64,000 bases of DNA from Streptomyces zaomyceticus (GCF_014656215.1 NZ_BNBZ01000003.1:186001-250000); one strand, 5' to 3'. Shown: positions 42,590 through 52,225, counted from the first letter of the stretch. The notes: generated by a model not told the origin, from the letters alone. Numbers and translations: made by a program.

Positions 42590-42704
42590 GAAAGCTGAAG
42601 CGGAGGGGCCGGTTCGTCCGCTCAGCTTTCTGCCGTTGTCCGATATCCGGAGAGTCCGCTGAGCGGACCGTCAGTACCAAGAATCGCTCAAGCCCCTTAG
42701 CGGA
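42590..42704 (+). promoter_or_regulatory. Cluster of AGCGGA half-sites upstream of the liv operon
   Basis: AGCGGA or its complement occurs five times: 42599-42604 (+), 42617-42622 (-), 42655-42660 (-), 42662-42667 (+) and 42699-42704 (+). The middle pair forms the perfect palindrome GTCCGCT-G-AGCGGAC. The first pair lies in a longer hairpin, 42590-42604 with 42617-42630. The cluster is 300-415 bp before livK. No named regulator fits. The rest of the 547-bp gap has AT-richer promoter-like DNA (42710-42860) but no clear hexamer pair. Confidence 0.6.
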
Positions 42705-43004
42705 ACTGCGCGTTCTCACTATGTGAACACCGCATTACAGACCCTATTGTCCCGGTATTCCCAGCCGACGCGCACACTCTTTCCCCGTCGGCATAACAAG
42801 ACAGTCACATCCTGACCTCGGCGCTCCCCGACCCTCCCCACCTGCGCTTAGAGTCACCGCCAGTCACCGCGCCGCCGGGCGCGTTCTACTGCACGGCCTT
42901 GTACCAACCCCAGTACGGCCCGGCGTTCCAAAACGGCACCCCTCGCTCCGCAGCTTCACGGCACCGCCTCATCCGAGGGGGCCGCGCCAGGGAAAGGACC
43001 CTTC

Positions 43005-44240
43005 GTGCGAAACCGTTCGATGCTCATACTCACCACCGCGGTCACCGCGGGAGCACTCACCCTCACCGCCTGTGGTTCGCGCGACGACAAGGGCGGCGCC
43101 GCCGAGAACGGTGACGGCGGCAACGTCACCGTGACCATCGGTCTCGACGCGCCCCTCACGGGTGAGCTGTCCGCCCTCGGCCTCGGCATCAAGAACTCCG
43201 CCGACCTCGCGGTCAAGACGGCCAACGAGAAGTCCTACGTCAAGGGCGTGACCTTCAAGCTGGAGTCCCTGGACGACCAGGCCCAGCCCTCCGCCGGCCA
43301 GCAGAACGCCACCAAGTTCGTCGCCGACAAGTCCGTCCTCGGCGTCGTCGGCCCGCTGAACTCCTCCGTCGCCGAGTCGATGCAGAAGGTCTTCGACGAC
43401 GCCAAGCTGGTGCAGGTCTCCCCGGCCAACACCAACCCCGCGCTGAGCCAGGGCATCAACTGGAGCACCGGCGACAAGAAGCGCACCTACAAGTCGTACT
43501 TCCGCACGGCCACCACGGACGCCATCCAGGGCCCGTTCGCCGCGCAGTACGTCTTCAACGAGGCCAAGAAGACCAAGGCCTTCATCATCGACGACAAGAA
43601 GACCTACGGCGCCGGCCTCGCGGGCACCTTCAAGGGCGAGTTCGAGAAGCTCGGCGGCAAGGTCCTCGGCACCGAGCACATCAACCCGGACACCAAGGAC
43701 TTCTCCGCGGTCGCGACCAAGGTGAAGAGCTCCGGCGCCGACGTCGTCTACTACGGTGGCGAGTACCCGGCCGCCGGCCCGCTGGCCAAGCAGATCAAGG
43801 AAGCCGGCGCGAAGGTCGTCGTCGTCGGCGGCGACGCGATCTACAGCCCCGAGTACGTGAAGCTCGGTGGCGCGGCCGCGACCAACGGTGACATCGCCAC
43901 CTCGGTCGGCGCGCCGATCGAGTCCCTCGACTCCGCCAAGGAGTTCCTGGCCAACTACAAGGCCAAGGGCTACAAGGAGGCCTACGAGGCCTACGGCGGC
44001 TACGCCTACGACTCCACCTGGGCGATCATCGAGGCGGTCAAGAAGGCCGCCGAGGGCAACGGTGGCAAGGCCCCCGAGCGCGCCAAGGTCGTCGAGGCCA
44101 TGCAGTCCGTCTCCTTCGAGGGCGTGACCGGCAAGGTCTCCTTCGACGAGTTCGGTGACACCACCAACAAGCAGCTGACGGTCTACAAGGTCGAGGGCGG
44201 CGCGTTCAAGCCGGTCAAGTCCGACACCTTCGGCGGCTGA
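43005..44240 (+). CDS. livK: Branched-chain amino acid ABC transporter, substrate-binding lipoprotein
   Basis: This 411-residue extracellular solute-binding protein has a signal with lipobox LTAC (Cys23). The periplasmic-binding type I fold follows: IGLDAPLTGELSALGLGIKN, KFVADKSVLGVVGPLNSSV, QVSPANTNPALSQ, and DVVYYGGEYPAAGPLAKQI, typical LivK/LivJ elements for leucine, isoleucine and valine. GTG 43005 follows AAAGGA. It is the first gene of livKHMGF. Repeats and a hairpin separate it from livH, an arrangement that usually raises binding-protein output over the permease genes. Confidence 0.95.
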   Translation: MRNRSMLILTTAVTAGALTLTACGSRDDKGGAAENGDGGNVTVTIGLDAPLTGELSALGLGIKNSADLAVKTANEKSYVKGVTFKLESLDDQAQPSAGQQNATKFVADKSVLGVVGPLNSSVAESMQKVFDDAKLVQVSPANTNPALSQGINWSTGDKKRTYKSYFRTATTDAIQGPFAAQYVFNEAKKTKAFIIDDKKTYGAGLAGTFKGEFEKLGGKVLGTEHINPDTKDFSAVATKVKSSGADVVYYGGEYPAAGPLAKQIKEAGAKVVVVGGDAIYSPEYVKLGGAAATNGDIATSVGAPIESLDSAKEFLANYKAKGYKEAYEAYGGYAYDSTWAIIEAVKKAAEGNGGKAPERAKVVEAMQSVSFEGVTGKVSFDEFGDTTNKQLTVYKVEGGAFKPVKSDTFGG

Positions 44241-44257
44241 TCAACAGCCCGCTCCGC

Positions 44258-44296
44258 AGCACCACTCAGCACCACTCAGCACCACTCAGCACCACT
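44258..44296 (+). repeat. 10-bp tandem repeats after livK
   Basis: accactcagc is repeated three times in a row (44261-44290), with a partial copy on each side. It precedes the attenuator hairpin and lies outside both coding regions. It could vary in copy number between strains. Confidence 0.8.
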
Positions 44297-44299
44297 TTC

Positions 44300-44335
44300 A
44301 CCGCGCGGGGGGCCGCACCAGGCTCCCCGCGCGGT
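44300..44335 (+). terminator. Intercistronic hairpin between livK and livH
   Basis: ACCGCGCGGGG (44300-44310) and CCCCGCGCGGT (44325-44335) form a perfect 11-bp stem with a 14-base loop and no T run. It is likely a partial terminator or RNA-stabilising element that lets livK exceed the downstream genes. It also argues against a livH start at GTG 44334 inside the stem. Confidence 0.75.
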
Positions 44336-44369
44336 GTCACATCCGTCGAAAGTCTCGGAGGACAATGCG

Positions 44370-45299
44370 GTGAACGAACTGCCGCAGCAGCTGGTCAACG
44401 GCCTGCTACTGGGATCCATGTACGGGCTCGTCGCCGTCGGCTACACGATGGTCTACGGCATCGTCCAGCTCATCAACTTCGCCCATGGCGAGATCTTCAT
44501 GACCGGCGGCTTCGGGGCGCTCACGGTCTGGCTCATCCTGCCCGGCGGCACCAGCATGTGGGTCGCGCTGCCCGTCATGATCATCGGTGCCGTGATAGTC
44601 GCGACCACCATAGCCGTCGGGGCGGAACGGTTCGCCTACCGTCCGCTACGAGGTGGCCCCCGCCTCGCCCCGCTCATCACGGCCATCGGCCTCTCCCTCG
44701 CCCTGCAGTACGCGGTGTGGGTGTGGTACCCCGAGGCGAAGAGCGCCCGGACCTTCCCGCAGATCCCCGGCGGTCCGATCGAGCTCGGCCCGATCACCAT
44801 CCAGACCGGTGACGTCTTCCTGCTGATCGCCGCCCCGATCTGCATGGCCGTCCTCGCCTTCTTCGTCATGCGGACCCGCGTGGGCCGCGGCATGCAGGCC
44901 ACCGCGCAGGACCCGGACACCGCCAAGCTCATGGGCGTCAACACCGACCGGATCATCGTGATCGCGTTCGCCCTCGGCGCGGCCATGGCCGCCGTCGGCG
45001 CCGTCGCCTACGGCCTCAAGTACGGCGTCGTCGACTACAAGATGGGCTTCCTCCTCGGACTCAAGGCCTTCACCGCCGCCGTCCTCGGCGGCATCGGCAA
45101 CATCTACGGAGCCATGATCGGCGGAGTCGTCCTCGGTATCGCCGAGACCATGGCGACGGCGTACGTCAGCCACATCCCCGGTATGGAGCAGCTCGGCGGC
45201 CAGTCCTGGGCCGACGTCTGGGCCTTCGTACTCCTCATCGTCGTACTCCTCGCCCGGCCACAAGGCCTCCTGGGCGAGCGCGTCGCGGACAGGGCGTGA
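44370..45299 (+). CDS. livH: Branched-chain amino acid ABC transporter permease LivH
   Basis: This 309-residue inner-membrane permease has about eight helices. It has the LivH features MYGLVAVGYTMVYGIVQLINFAHGE near the N-terminus and KAFTAAVLGGIGNIYGAMIGG, the contact site for the ATPases. I chose GTG 44370 with CGGAGGAC upstream; an in-frame GTG at 44334 lies in the preceding hairpin. The stop overlaps the livM GTG by 4 bp, so the permease pair is made together. Confidence 0.95.
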   Translation: MNELPQQLVNGLLLGSMYGLVAVGYTMVYGIVQLINFAHGEIFMTGGFGALTVWLILPGGTSMWVALPVMIIGAVIVATTIAVGAERFAYRPLRGGPRLAPLITAIGLSLALQYAVWVWYPEAKSARTFPQIPGGPIELGPITIQTGDVFLLIAAPICMAVLAFFVMRTRVGRGMQATAQDPDTAKLMGVNTDRIIVIAFALGAAMAAVGAVAYGLKYGVVDYKMGFLLGLKAFTAAVLGGIGNIYGAMIGGVVLGIAETMATAYVSHIPGMEQLGGQSWADVWAFVLLIVVLLARPQGLLGERVADRA

Positions 45300-47137
45300 G
45301 CACCATGACCACCATCTCCGAGAACACCCAGGCAGCAGCGGCCTCCCAGCGGGACGAAGCGACCGGTCTGATCGGCTTCCTGCCGGCCAAGGCCGCCCGC
45401 GCCCTCGCCCTGGGCGGCTCCGGCCTCACCGTCGCCGCCTGTTTCCTCGCCTGGACCTGGACGCCCACGTTCCCCGGCGACCTCACGTACTACGGCTCCC
45501 CCGCCGGCCTCCAGACCCAGGTCCTCGTCCTGGGCCTGCTCACCGCCCTCTTCGCCCTCTCCTCCTACGGCGTCAAGGGCACCCGCTGGCTGACCCCGGC
45601 CGGCGCCGACGCCGCGATCAAGGTCGCCGCCCTCGCCACCTTCGGCACCACCTGGTACACCGTCGCCGCGATCAGCGTCTCGCTGGGCGGCCCGATCAAC
45701 CTGGAGCCGGGCGGCGCGATCGTCGCGCTCACCTCCCTGCTCACCCTCCTCGGCGCCCTCGCCCTCCCCTTCGAACGGCCCGCGGTACACCCCGTGGACC
45801 CCGAGGACACCGGCTGGGACCAGTTCAAGCACCGCGCCGGCAACGGCTGGACGGCCTTCAAGGGCGCCTTCGCCGCCACCGGCACCGCCCGCAAGCTGCC
45901 CCCGATGCACTCCACGGTCGAGATCCTGATCATCACGGGCATCCTCGCCGCGGCGCTCGGCGTCTTCACCTACGGCGTCGGCACCGAGTACGACGAGCTG
46001 TTCGTCGGCTTCCTGATCACGGCCGGCCTCGGCTTCGCCGCGATCAACAAGTCCGGCCTCATGCAGCAGGCCACGCAGCTCACCAAGAAGCACCAGAACC
46101 TCACCATCGCGGGTGCGTTCATCGCGGCGGCGCTCTTCCCCTTCACCCAGACCGACGACCAGTACGCGACGCTCGGCGTCTACATCCTGATCTTCGCCAC
46201 GGTCGCCCTGGGCCTGAACATCGTCGTCGGCCTCGCCGGTCTCCTCGACCTCGGCTACGTCGCCTTCCTCGGCGTCGGCGCCTACGCGGCCGCCCTCGTC
46301 TCGGGAGCCCCGACCTCCCCGTTCGGCGTCCACCTGCCCTTCTGGGCCGCCGTCCTCGTCGGCGCCGGAGCCTCCCTGGTCTTCGGTGTCCTCATCGGCG
46401 CCCCGACCCTGCGACTGCGCGGCGACTACCTCGCCATCGTGACGCTCGGCTTCGGTGAGATCTTCCGCATCGCCGTCATGAACACCGACGGCACCTCGGG
46501 CCCGGACATCACCAACGGCTCCAACGGCATCGCGTCCATCCCGAACCTCAGCATCCTCGGGTTCGACTTCGGCGCCGAGCACGCCATCGCCGGCTTCACC
46601 ATCGGCCGCTTCGCGAACTACTTCTTCCTGATGCTGCTGATCATGGCAGTCGTCGTGATGGTCTTCCGGCGCAGCGGCGACTCCCGCATCGGCCGCGCCT
46701 GGGTCGCCATCCGCGAGGACGAGACCGCGGCGCTCGCCATGGGCATCAACGGCTTCCGGGTCAAGCTCATCGCCTTCGCGCTCGGCGCCTCGCTCGCCGG
46801 CCTCGCCGGCACCGTGCAGGCCCACGTGACCTACACGGTGACCCCGGAGCAGTACCTCTTCGCCGGACCGATCCCGCCCAACTCCGCCTTCCTGCTCGCG
46901 GCCGTCGTCCTCGGCGGCATGGGCACGATGAGCGGTCCCCTGGTCGGCGCCTCGCTGCTCTTCCTCATCCCGAACAAGCTCCAGTTCATGGGCGAGTACC
47001 AGCTCTTCGCCTTCGGCGTCGCGCTGATCCTGCTCATGCGGTTCCGCCCCGAGGGCATGATCGCCAACCGGCGCAACCAGCTCGAGTTCCACGAGCACGA
47101 CGAGACGCCCGCCACGCCCGTCAAGGCAGGTGCCTGA
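45296..47137 (+). CDS. livM: Branched-chain amino acid ABC transporter permease LivM
   Basis: This 613-residue protein is roughly twice the minimal permease length. The LivM core is in the second half (about 290-590): GLNIVVGLAGLLDLGYVAFLGVGAYAAALVSG, LRLRGDYLAIVTLGFGEIFRI, and LAAVVLGGMGTMSGPLVGASLL, the EAA-like loop. The first ~280 residues add several further helices separated by a cytoplasmic loop (HRAGNGWTAFKGAFAATG). Long LivM forms are known in actinomycetes. GTG 45296 overlaps livH by GTGA; ATG 45305 is possible. Confidence 0.93.
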   Translation: MSTMTTISENTQAAAASQRDEATGLIGFLPAKAARALALGGSGLTVAACFLAWTWTPTFPGDLTYYGSPAGLQTQVLVLGLLTALFALSSYGVKGTRWLTPAGADAAIKVAALATFGTTWYTVAAISVSLGGPINLEPGGAIVALTSLLTLLGALALPFERPAVHPVDPEDTGWDQFKHRAGNGWTAFKGAFAATGTARKLPPMHSTVEILIITGILAAALGVFTYGVGTEYDELFVGFLITAGLGFAAINKSGLMQQATQLTKKHQNLTIAGAFIAAALFPFTQTDDQYATLGVYILIFATVALGLNIVVGLAGLLDLGYVAFLGVGAYAAALVSGAPTSPFGVHLPFWAAVLVGAGASLVFGVLIGAPTLRLRGDYLAIVTLGFGEIFRIAVMNTDGTSGPDITNGSNGIASIPNLSILGFDFGAEHAIAGFTIGRFANYFFLMLLIMAVVVMVFRRSGDSRIGRAWVAIREDETAALAMGINGFRVKLIAFALGASLAGLAGTVQAHVTYTVTPEQYLFAGPIPPNSAFLLAAVVLGGMGTMSGPLVGASLLFLIPNKLQFMGEYQLFAFGVALILLMRFRPEGMIANRRNQLEFHEHDETPATPVKAGA

Positions 47138-47140
47138 ACC

Positions 47141-48207
<1,067 letters not shown>

Positions 48208-48211
<4 letters not shown>

Positions 48212-48924
48212 CCGCACTGCTCGAAGTCGAGGACCTGCGCGTCGCCTACGGGAAGATCGAGGCCGTCAAGGGCATCTCCTTCTCCGTCAACGCCGGTGAG
48301 GTCGTCACCCTCATCGGCACCAACGGCGCCGGAAAGACCACCACCCTGCGGACCCTCTCCGGGCTCCTCAAGCCGGTCGGCGGCCAGATCAAGTTCGAGG
48401 GCAAGTCCCTCCGCAAGATCCCCGCACACAAGATCGTCTCGCTGGGCCTGGCGCACTCCCCCGAAGGCCGGCACATCTTCCCCCGCATGACGATCGAGGA
48501 GAACCTCCTCCTCGGCGCCTTCCTCCGGAAGGACACCGCGGGCATCGCCAAGGACGTCCAGCGCGCCTACGACCTCTTCCCGATCCTGGGCGAGCGTCGC
48601 AAGCAGGCCGCCGGCACGCTCTCCGGCGGTGAGCAGCAGATGCTCGCCATGGGCCGGGCACTGATGTCCCAGCCCAAGCTGCTCATGCTCGACGAGCCCT
48701 CCATGGGCCTCTCGCCGATCATGATGCAGAAGATCATGGCGACCATCGCCGAGCTGAAGGCCCAGGGCACCACCATCCTGCTCGTCGAGCAGAACGCCCA
48801 GGCCGCGCTCGCCCTGGCCGACCAGGGTCACGTGATGGAGATCGGCAAGGTCGTGCTCTCGGGCACCGGCCGGAACCTGCTCCACGACGAGTCCGTCCGC
48901 AAGGCGTACCTCGGCGAGGACTGA
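48208..48924 (+). CDS. livF: Branched-chain amino acid ABC transporter ATPase LivF
   Basis: This 238-residue ATPase has Walker A GTNGAGKTTTL (about 37-47), the signature TLSGGEQQMLAMGRAL (about 135-150), Walker B LLMLDEPSMGLSP and the H-loop region LLVEQNAQAAL. It pairs with LivG to power the permeases. It is the last gene of the operon; the ATG overlaps the livG stop (ATGA). A 16-bp-stem terminator follows at once. Confidence 0.95.
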
Positions 48925-48947
48925 CCCACCCGGTCGGCACCACAGAC

Positions 48948-48985
48948 AGAAGGCCCGCCCCACAAAGTCGTGGGGCGGGCCTTCT
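48948..48985. terminator. Bidirectional terminator of the liv operon and the ANTAR gene
   Basis: Bases 48948-48963 and 48970-48985 are exact complements (16 bp, AGAAGGCCCGCCCCAC on the left) around AAAGTC. The transcript ends in UCU. It lies between two convergent genes. Confidence 0.9.
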
Positions 48986-49011
48986 CCGTATGTGTACGGG
49001 GGCGGACGGGG

Positions 49012-49665
49012 CTACTGGCCCTTGGCCGCCTTCTTCTCCTCGGCGTCCTCGATGACGGCCTCGGCGACCTGCTGCATCGACATACGGCGGTCCATCGAGG
49101 TCTTCTGGATCCAGCGGAACGCGGCCGGCTCCGTCAGCCCGTACTGGGTCTGCAGGATCGACTTGGCGCGGTCCACCAGCTTGCGGGTCTCCAGACGCTG
49201 GGAGAGGTCCGCGACCTCCTGCTCCAGGGCGCGCAGTTCGGAGAAGCGGGAGACGGCCATCTCGATGGCCGGCACCACGTCGCTCTTGCTGAACGGCTTC
49301 ACCAGGTACGCCATGGCGCCGGCGTCCCTGGCCCGCTCGACGAGCTCGCGCTGGGAGAAGGCGGTGAGCATGAGGACCGGGGCGATGGACTCGCCGGCGA
49401 TCTTCTCGGCGGCCGAGATGCCGTCCAGGACGGGCATCTTCACGTCCAGGATGACGAGATCGGGGCGGTGCTCGCGGGCGAGCTCGACGGCCGTGGCACC
49501 GTCACCGGCCTCGCCGACGACCGTGTAGCCCTCTTCCTCCAGCATCTCTTTGAGGTCGAGGCGGATGAGGGCCTCGTCCTCGGCGATGACGACACGGGTC
49601 GTCAGCGGCGGGACGTGCGACGCGTCGGCGTCGTCGGCGGGCTGGGGCGACTCGGGGGCGGTCAC
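49012..49665 (-). CDS. pdtaR: ANTAR-domain response regulator (PdtaR-like)
   Basis: The 217-residue protein has a receiver domain with Asp29-Asp/Glu, phospho-acceptor Asp74 (LVILDVKMP), Thr101 and Lys123 (VKPFS). A C-terminal ANTAR domain (about 149-210; LETRKLVDRAKSILQTQYGLTEPAAFRWIQ) follows. ANTAR proteins bind paired hairpins in RNA and prevent termination; in Mycobacterium the PdtaS kinase phosphorylates PdtaR. No kinase gene lies in this window. GTG 49665 follows GAGGAG; an upstream ATG would add eleven atypical residues. It lies upstream of the tRNA on the opposite strand. Confidence 0.92.
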   Translation of the reverse strand: MTAPESPQPADDADASHVPPLTTRVVIAEDEALIRLDLKEMLEEEGYTVVGEAGDGATAVELAREHRPDLVILDVKMPVLDGISAAEKIAGESIAPVLMLTAFSQRELVERARDAGAMAYLVKPFSKSDVVPAIEMAVSRFSELRALEQEVADLSQRLETRKLVDRAKSILQTQYGLTEPAAFRWIQKTSMDRRMSMQQVAEAVIEDAEEKKAAKGQ

Positions 49666-49758
49666 GGGGGCTCCTCGTTGCGGGGCAGTGCGCTGCACTA
49701 GGAAGCCTACCTAGCTGCTGGCCGGACCAGTGACCGGGTACACTCCGATTGGCGATCT

Positions 49759-49841
49759 GCCGGGTTGGTGGAATGGCATACACGGATGTCTCAAACACAT
49801 CTGCCCGTGAGGGCTTGCGGGTTCGAGTCCCGCACCCGGCA
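49759..49841 (+). tRNA. tRNA-Leu (anticodon CAA)
   Basis: The acceptor stem GCCGGGT (49759-49765) pairs with ACCCGGC (49834-49840). The anticodon stem GATGT/ACATC encloses CTCAAAC with anticodon CAA at 49792-49794, which reads UUG. A long variable arm (TGCCCGTGAGGGCT region) and the T-arm GCGGGTTCGAGTCCCGC are class II Leu features. No CCA is encoded. A TACACT (49739-49744) upstream may be its -10. This is a common integration site type, but no duplicated 3' end was found in the window. Confidence 0.95.
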
Positions 49842-49925
49842 CAGCTTCTGAAGCGGACGTTCACCTTCGTGTGAATGTCCGCTTTTTGCTGCGCACGGCG
49901 ACGGCTCACTGCGCAGAGTGACCGC

Positions 49926-50714
49926 ATGGACTTTCACAGCACAGAAGTACGACAGCGGGCTCTCACACTGCTGCGCGGCGGCGCCAAGAACGCGGACGTG
50001 GCACGCCAGCTCAACGTCCCACAGGGCACGATCAGCTACTGGAAGCACAAGGACCGCGCGACGCGTGGCGAGTGCCCAGGTAGGCACAGCCCTCTGTGCG
50101 CACGGTGCGACGGACGGGATCTCGACGGGTCGGCGTACTCGTACCTACTGGGGCTCTACCTCGGTGACGGGCACATCGCCCACAGCCCTGCTATGCGGGT
50201 TCCGAGCCTTTCCATCTCGTGTACCGACACCTGGCCGGGGCTCATCGACGCCTGCGTGCAGGCGATGCAATCCGTCCTACCCGGCAATCACGCATCGAAG
50301 GTCCAGCGGCAAGGGTGCCTAGACGTCAAGATCTACTCCAAGCACCTCGCATGCCTCTTCCCTCAGCACGGGCCCGGCAAGAAGCACGAGCGGCACATCG
50401 CCCTCGAACCGTGGCAGCAGGAGATCGTCGACGCGTACCCGTGGCACTTCATCCGGGGACTCATCCACTCCGACGGGAGCCGGATCACGAACTGGACGAC
50501 CCGGCTCATCGGCGGCGAACGGAAGCGGTACGAGTACCCCCGCTACTTCTTCACCAACTCGTCCACCGACATCATCGGGCTCTTCACCCACGCCCTCGAC
50601 CGCGTGGGCGTCGAGTGGAAGGCCGCGAACCAGTCGCGCACCGCCCAGAACATCTCCGTCGCCCGCAAAGCATCCGTCGCCCTCATGGACCAGCACGTCG
50701 GACCCAAGCACTGA
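49926..50714 (+). CDS. Free-standing LAGLIDADG endonuclease-like protein with N-terminal HTH
   Basis: The 262-residue protein has a helix-turn-helix (about 8-42, RALTLLRGGAKNADVARQL), a small cysteine knuckle (Cys50, Cys58, Cys61), and two LAGLIDADG-type motifs, YLLGLYLGDG (73-82) and FIRGLIHSDG (175-184), each with the catalytic acidic end. This is a monomeric homing-endonuclease-like layout. It is not inside an intron or intein and lies 84 bp after an intact tRNA-Leu. Codons look less GC-biased than neighbours, consistent with transfer. No ribosome site stands out. The stop is 3 bp from the pyk stop. It could instead act as a regulator. Confidence 0.85.
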   Translation: MDFHSTEVRQRALTLLRGGAKNADVARQLNVPQGTISYWKHKDRATRGECPGRHSPLCARCDGRDLDGSAYSYLLGLYLGDGHIAHSPAMRVPSLSISCTDTWPGLIDACVQAMQSVLPGNHASKVQRQGCLDVKIYSKHLACLFPQHGPGKKHERHIALEPWQQEIVDAYPWHFIRGLIHSDGSRITNWTTRLIGGERKRYEYPRYFFTNSSTDIIGLFTHALDRVGVEWKAANQSRTAQNISVARKASVALMDQHVGPKH

Positions 50715-50717
50715 CCC

Positions 50718-52145
50718 CTACGTCAGCGGGTCGCCGATGTGGTGGACGCGGACCAGGTTCGTCGAGCCCGCGACGCCCGGCGGGGAGCCGGCCGTGATGA
50801 CCACGATGTCGCCGGGGCGGCAGCGGCCGATCCGCAGCAGTTCCTCGTCGACCTGCGCCACCATCGCGTCCGTCGAGTCGACGTGCGGGCCGAGGAAGGT
50901 CTCGACGCCCCAGGTGAGGTTGAGCTGGGAGCGGGTCGCCGGGTCCGGGGTGAAGGCGAGCAGGGGGATCGGCGAGCGGTAGCGGGAGAGTCGCTTGACC
51001 GTGTCGCCGGACTGGGTGAACGCGACGAGGAACTTGGCGCCGAGGAAGTCGCCCATCTCGGCGGCCGCGCGGGCCACGGCGCCGCCCTGGGTGCGGGGCT
51101 TGTTCCGGTCGGTCAGCGGCGGGAGGCCCTTGGCGAGGACGTCCTCCTCGGCGGCTTCGACGATCCGGCTCATGGTGCGGACGGTCTCGATGGGGTAGCG
51201 GCCGACACTGGTCTCGCCGGAGAGCATGACGGCGTCGGTGCCGTCGATGACGGCGTTGGCGACGTCGGAGGCCTCGGCGCGGGTGGGGCGGGAGTTGTCG
51301 ATCATCGAGTCGAGCATCTGGGTGGCGACGATGACCGGCTTGGCGTTCCGCTTGGCGAGCTTGACGGCGCGCTTCTGGACGATCGGCACCTGCTCCAGGG
51401 GCATCTCGACGCCCAGGTCGCCGCGGGCGACCATGATGCCGTCGAAGGCGGCGACGATCTCCTCGATGTTCTCGACGGCCTGCGGCTTCTCGATCTTGGC
51501 GATGACGGGCAGCCGGCGCCCCTCCTCGTCCATGATGCGGTGGACGTCCTCGATGTCCCGCGCGCTGCGGACGAAGGAGAGGGCGATGACGTCGGCGCCG
51601 ATGCGCAGCGCCCAGCGGAGGTCTTCGATGTCCTTCTCGGAGAGGGCGGGGACGGAGACGGCGACGCCGGGCAGGTTGAGGCCCTTGTGGTCGGAGACCA
51701 TGCCGCCTTCGATGACCAGGGTGTTGACCCGGGGTCCTTCGACGGAGACGACTTCCAGGGTGACGCGGCCGTCGTCGACGAGGATGCGCTCGCCGGTGGT
51801 GACGTCCTCGGCGAGGCCGGAGTAGGTCGTGCCGCAGCAGTGGCGGTCGCCTTCGGCGGGTTCGACGGTGATGGTGAACTCGTCGCCGCGTTCAAGGAGT
51901 ACGGGGCCTTCGCGGAAGCGGCCGAGGCGGATCTTCGGGCCTTGAAGGTCGGCGAGGACTCCGATGCTGCGGCCGGTCTCGTCGGAGGCTTTGCGTACGT
52001 GCTGGTAGCGCTCCTCGTGCTCGACGTACGAGCCGTGGCTGAGGTTGAAGCGGGCCACGTCCATTCCGGCCTCGATCAACGCCTTGATCTGGTCGTATGT
52101 TTCGGTGGCGGGCCCAAGGGTACAAACGATTTTCGCTCGGCGCAT
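50718..52145 (-). CDS. pyk: Pyruvate kinase
   Basis: Pyk makes pyruvate and ATP from phosphoenolpyruvate and ADP in glycolysis. The 475 residues begin MRRAKIVCTLGPATETYDQ. They include RFNLSHGSYVEHEE, LADLQGPKIRLGRF, the catalytic lysine region AKIEKPQAVENIEEI, VARGDLGVEMP and ATQMLDSMIDNSRPTRAEASDVANAVIDG. The C-terminal allosteric domain is complete. It is convergent with the LAGLIDADG gene with only 3 bp between stops. Two hairpins lie in its 5' leader, so translation or transcription may be controlled there. Confidence 0.98.
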   Translation of the reverse strand: MRRAKIVCTLGPATETYDQIKALIEAGMDVARFNLSHGSYVEHEERYQHVRKASDETGRSIGVLADLQGPKIRLGRFREGPVLLERGDEFTITVEPAEGDRHCCGTTYSGLAEDVTTGERILVDDGRVTLEVVSVEGPRVNTLVIEGGMVSDHKGLNLPGVAVSVPALSEKDIEDLRWALRIGADVIALSFVRSARDIEDVHRIMDEEGRRLPVIAKIEKPQAVENIEEIVAAFDGIMVARGDLGVEMPLEQVPIVQKRAVKLAKRNAKPVIVATQMLDSMIDNSRPTRAEASDVANAVIDGTDAVMLSGETSVGRYPIETVRTMSRIVEAAEEDVLAKGLPPLTDRNKPRTQGGAVARAAAEMGDFLGAKFLVAFTQSGDTVKRLSRYRSPIPLLAFTPDPATRSQLNLTWGVETFLGPHVDSTDAMVAQVDEELLRIGRCRPGDIVVITAGSPPGVAGSTNLVRVHHIGDPLT

Positions 52146-52164
52146 AGGTCGAGACTAGGGCTTA

Positions 52165-52225
52165 CCCACCAGTAGCGAGTTGGTGGGACATGACTACTCA
52201 ACAACCTTTCCGTGAAAGGCTGTTG
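52165..52225 (-). promoter_or_regulatory. Two hairpins between the SIMPL gene and pyk
   Basis: CCCACCA (52165-52171) pairs with TGGTGGG (52181-52187). Bases 52199-52210 pair with 52214-52225 (CAACAACCTTTC against GAAAGGCTGTTG, one mismatch). They lie 20-80 bp upstream of the pyk ATG. The second can end the SIMPL transcript; the first can fold in the pyk leader. Confidence 0.55.

Noticed and set aside
49502-50087. Short minus-strand open frames crossing the tRNA
   Set aside because: They contain the GCGTRTRKPSR-type and RDSNPQALT-type translations of tRNA sequence that are often annotated by mistake.
49759-50714. An integrated mobile element at tRNA-Leu
   Set aside because: There is no integrase, excisionase, replication gene or duplicated tRNA 3' end in the following sequence. 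Only the LAGLIDADG gene stands there.
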